A stretch of 5,945 nt of DNA from Bacteroidales bacterium (GTDB lineage: Bacteria > Bacteroidota > Bacteroidia > Bacteroidales > UBA932). Made by a program: the position numbers and the translations under genes. The notes beneath the pieces were generated by a model that worked only from the letters and a program-made list of their open reading frames with translations, ran no database searches and was not told the DNA's origin. Location of the stretch: assembly GCA_024401945.1 (NCBI GenBank), contig JAKSKC010000084.1, forward strand, positions 1 to 5,945, in the 5' to 3' direction. Below, piece after piece: positions 5,499-5,945 of this stretch (positions within the stretch are counted from its first letter, which is position 1; the number at the start of each line of letters is the position of its first letter).

Positions 5499-5945
5499 TT
5501 ACAAAGATAGGATATTTTTGGTCTCTTTCCAAAGCCACGCCCTTTCCGGGTGGTCAGTGTACCTTGAAGCTATGCTGTTGTTCCTCTCCCCGACATAATA
5601 CAGCAGATCCCTTTCACTTCCGAGGGCCCTCATAGCGGCTTCCACCCCTTTCTGCGGGGAACTGCAGAATGGCCTGAAAAAGACGTCCGCAAGCGGGTCG
5701 AACCACTTTCCCATCGAGATCATATTGCTGTCGACTATCCCCGGGTCGGCAACGTTTATCCTTATTCCGGGATAATCCGCCAGGGTTTCCTCCCTGAGGC
5801 TTATTGTGTTGAGAAGCAGCGCCAGCTTGCTGTCGGAATATGTGCCGAGGCGGTGGAAATCCTCTTCACGGCGTGAAAAGATGTCCTGCCCCAGGCGGCC
5901 GAATCTGCAGGTGAGGGACACCATATTAACGATGTGCGCACCTTC
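5499..5945 (-). CDS. Short-chain dehydrogenase/reductase, C-terminal part (5' end outside window)
   Basis: NAD(P)-dependent oxidoreductase of the SDR superfamily, cut by the right edge; the last 148 codons are visible and the frame stays open to base 5945. The Rossmann cofactor-binding segment (TGxxxGxG) lies beyond the window. Visible landmarks, counted from the edge: IVNMVS (5-10) with the probable catalytic serine, RFGR (14-17), YSDSK (Tyr36, Lys40) as the YxxxK motif, and INVADPGIVDSNM (63-75) as the PG motif. The wide serine-to-tyrosine spacing and the later RPF...GVEAAMRAL and LW (near the end) closely follow the retinol-dehydrogenase-like or WW-domain oxidoreductase-like branch, which in bacteria acts on lipid-like or unknown carbonyls. 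The substrate is unknown. It lies 23 bases upstream of the glycosyltransferase gene, on the same strand, with the promoter candidate inside its last codons, so it may or may not be read with the rest. Confidence 0.92.
   Translation of the reverse strand, partial: EGAHIVNMVSLTCRFGRLGQDIFSRREEDFHRLGTYSDSKLALLLNTISLREETLADYPGIRINVADPGIVDSNMISMGKWFDPLADVFFRPFCSSPQKGVEAAMRALGSERDLLYYVGERNNSIASRYTDHPERAWLWKETKNILSL
5502..5533 (-). promoter_or_regulatory. Candidate Bacteroidota promoter upstream of the GT4-led operon
   Basis: On the minus strand, TTTG (5533-5530) is followed by 20 bases and then TATCTTTG (5509-5502). This fits the Bacteroides primary-sigma consensus, TTTG near -33 and TAnnTTTG near -7, with normal spacing. 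The glycosyltransferase ATG begins 26 bases further on, leaving a short leader. The site lies within the last codons of the dehydrogenase gene, so it would drive the seven downstream genes separately from it. The match is seen directly; use in the cell is inference. Confidence 0.55.

Noticed and set aside
5476..5538. An N-terminal extension of the glycosyltransferase from an ATG at 5538
   Set aside because: It would add 21 residues before the first beta-strand of the fold, overlap the dehydrogenase gene, and lie upstream of the promoter candidate.

Overview
This window looks like chromosomal DNA of a Bacteroidales-type bacterium (Bacteroidota). Three things point there: a small lipoprotein with a single BACON domain, protein sequence styles typical of the phylum (the PlsC-like acyltransferase and the short ureohydrolase), and a site matching the phylum-specific promoter pattern TTTG-N20-TAnnTTTG, while I noticed no clear Shine-Dalgarno sequences before the starts I looked at. 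Base composition is moderately GC-rich throughout. I cannot name the species.

Layout: the left edge holds the 3' half of folP (dihydropteroate synthase) on the plus strand. It converges, with a 16-bp overlap, on a long minus-strand gene train that fills the rest of the window. Read in its own direction (right to left) the train is: a retinol-dehydrogenase-like short-chain dehydrogenase (5' end outside the window), a GT4 glycosyltransferase, an esterase-fold lipoprotein, a PlsC-like acyltransferase, a HAD phosphatase, an exported protein of unknown function, an arginase-like ureohydrolase, and a BACON-domain lipoprotein. From the glycosyltransferase on, every junction overlaps by 1, 4 or 11 bases (four ATGA, one TAATG, one 11-bp overlap), which implies one transcript with coupled translation. 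A good Bacteroidota promoter candidate lies just ahead of the glycosyltransferase, in the tail of the dehydrogenase gene. There is no stretch above 25 bases without coding sequence, and I see no RNA gene, mobile element, CRISPR array or clear terminator.

How the genes may work together (inference): an acyltransferase, a phosphatase, a glycosyltransferase and possibly the dehydrogenase are a plausible set for making or modifying a membrane glycolipid, with the esterase lipoprotein and the two other exported proteins acting at the envelope. The ureohydrolase does not fit this story obviously. The most notable oddities are a shortened folP C-terminus with changed active-site residues, a ureohydrolase that keeps its metal ligands but seems to lack a conserved late glutamate, and the tightly fused mixed-function operon itself. 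Nothing here is clearly a new defence or mobile system.
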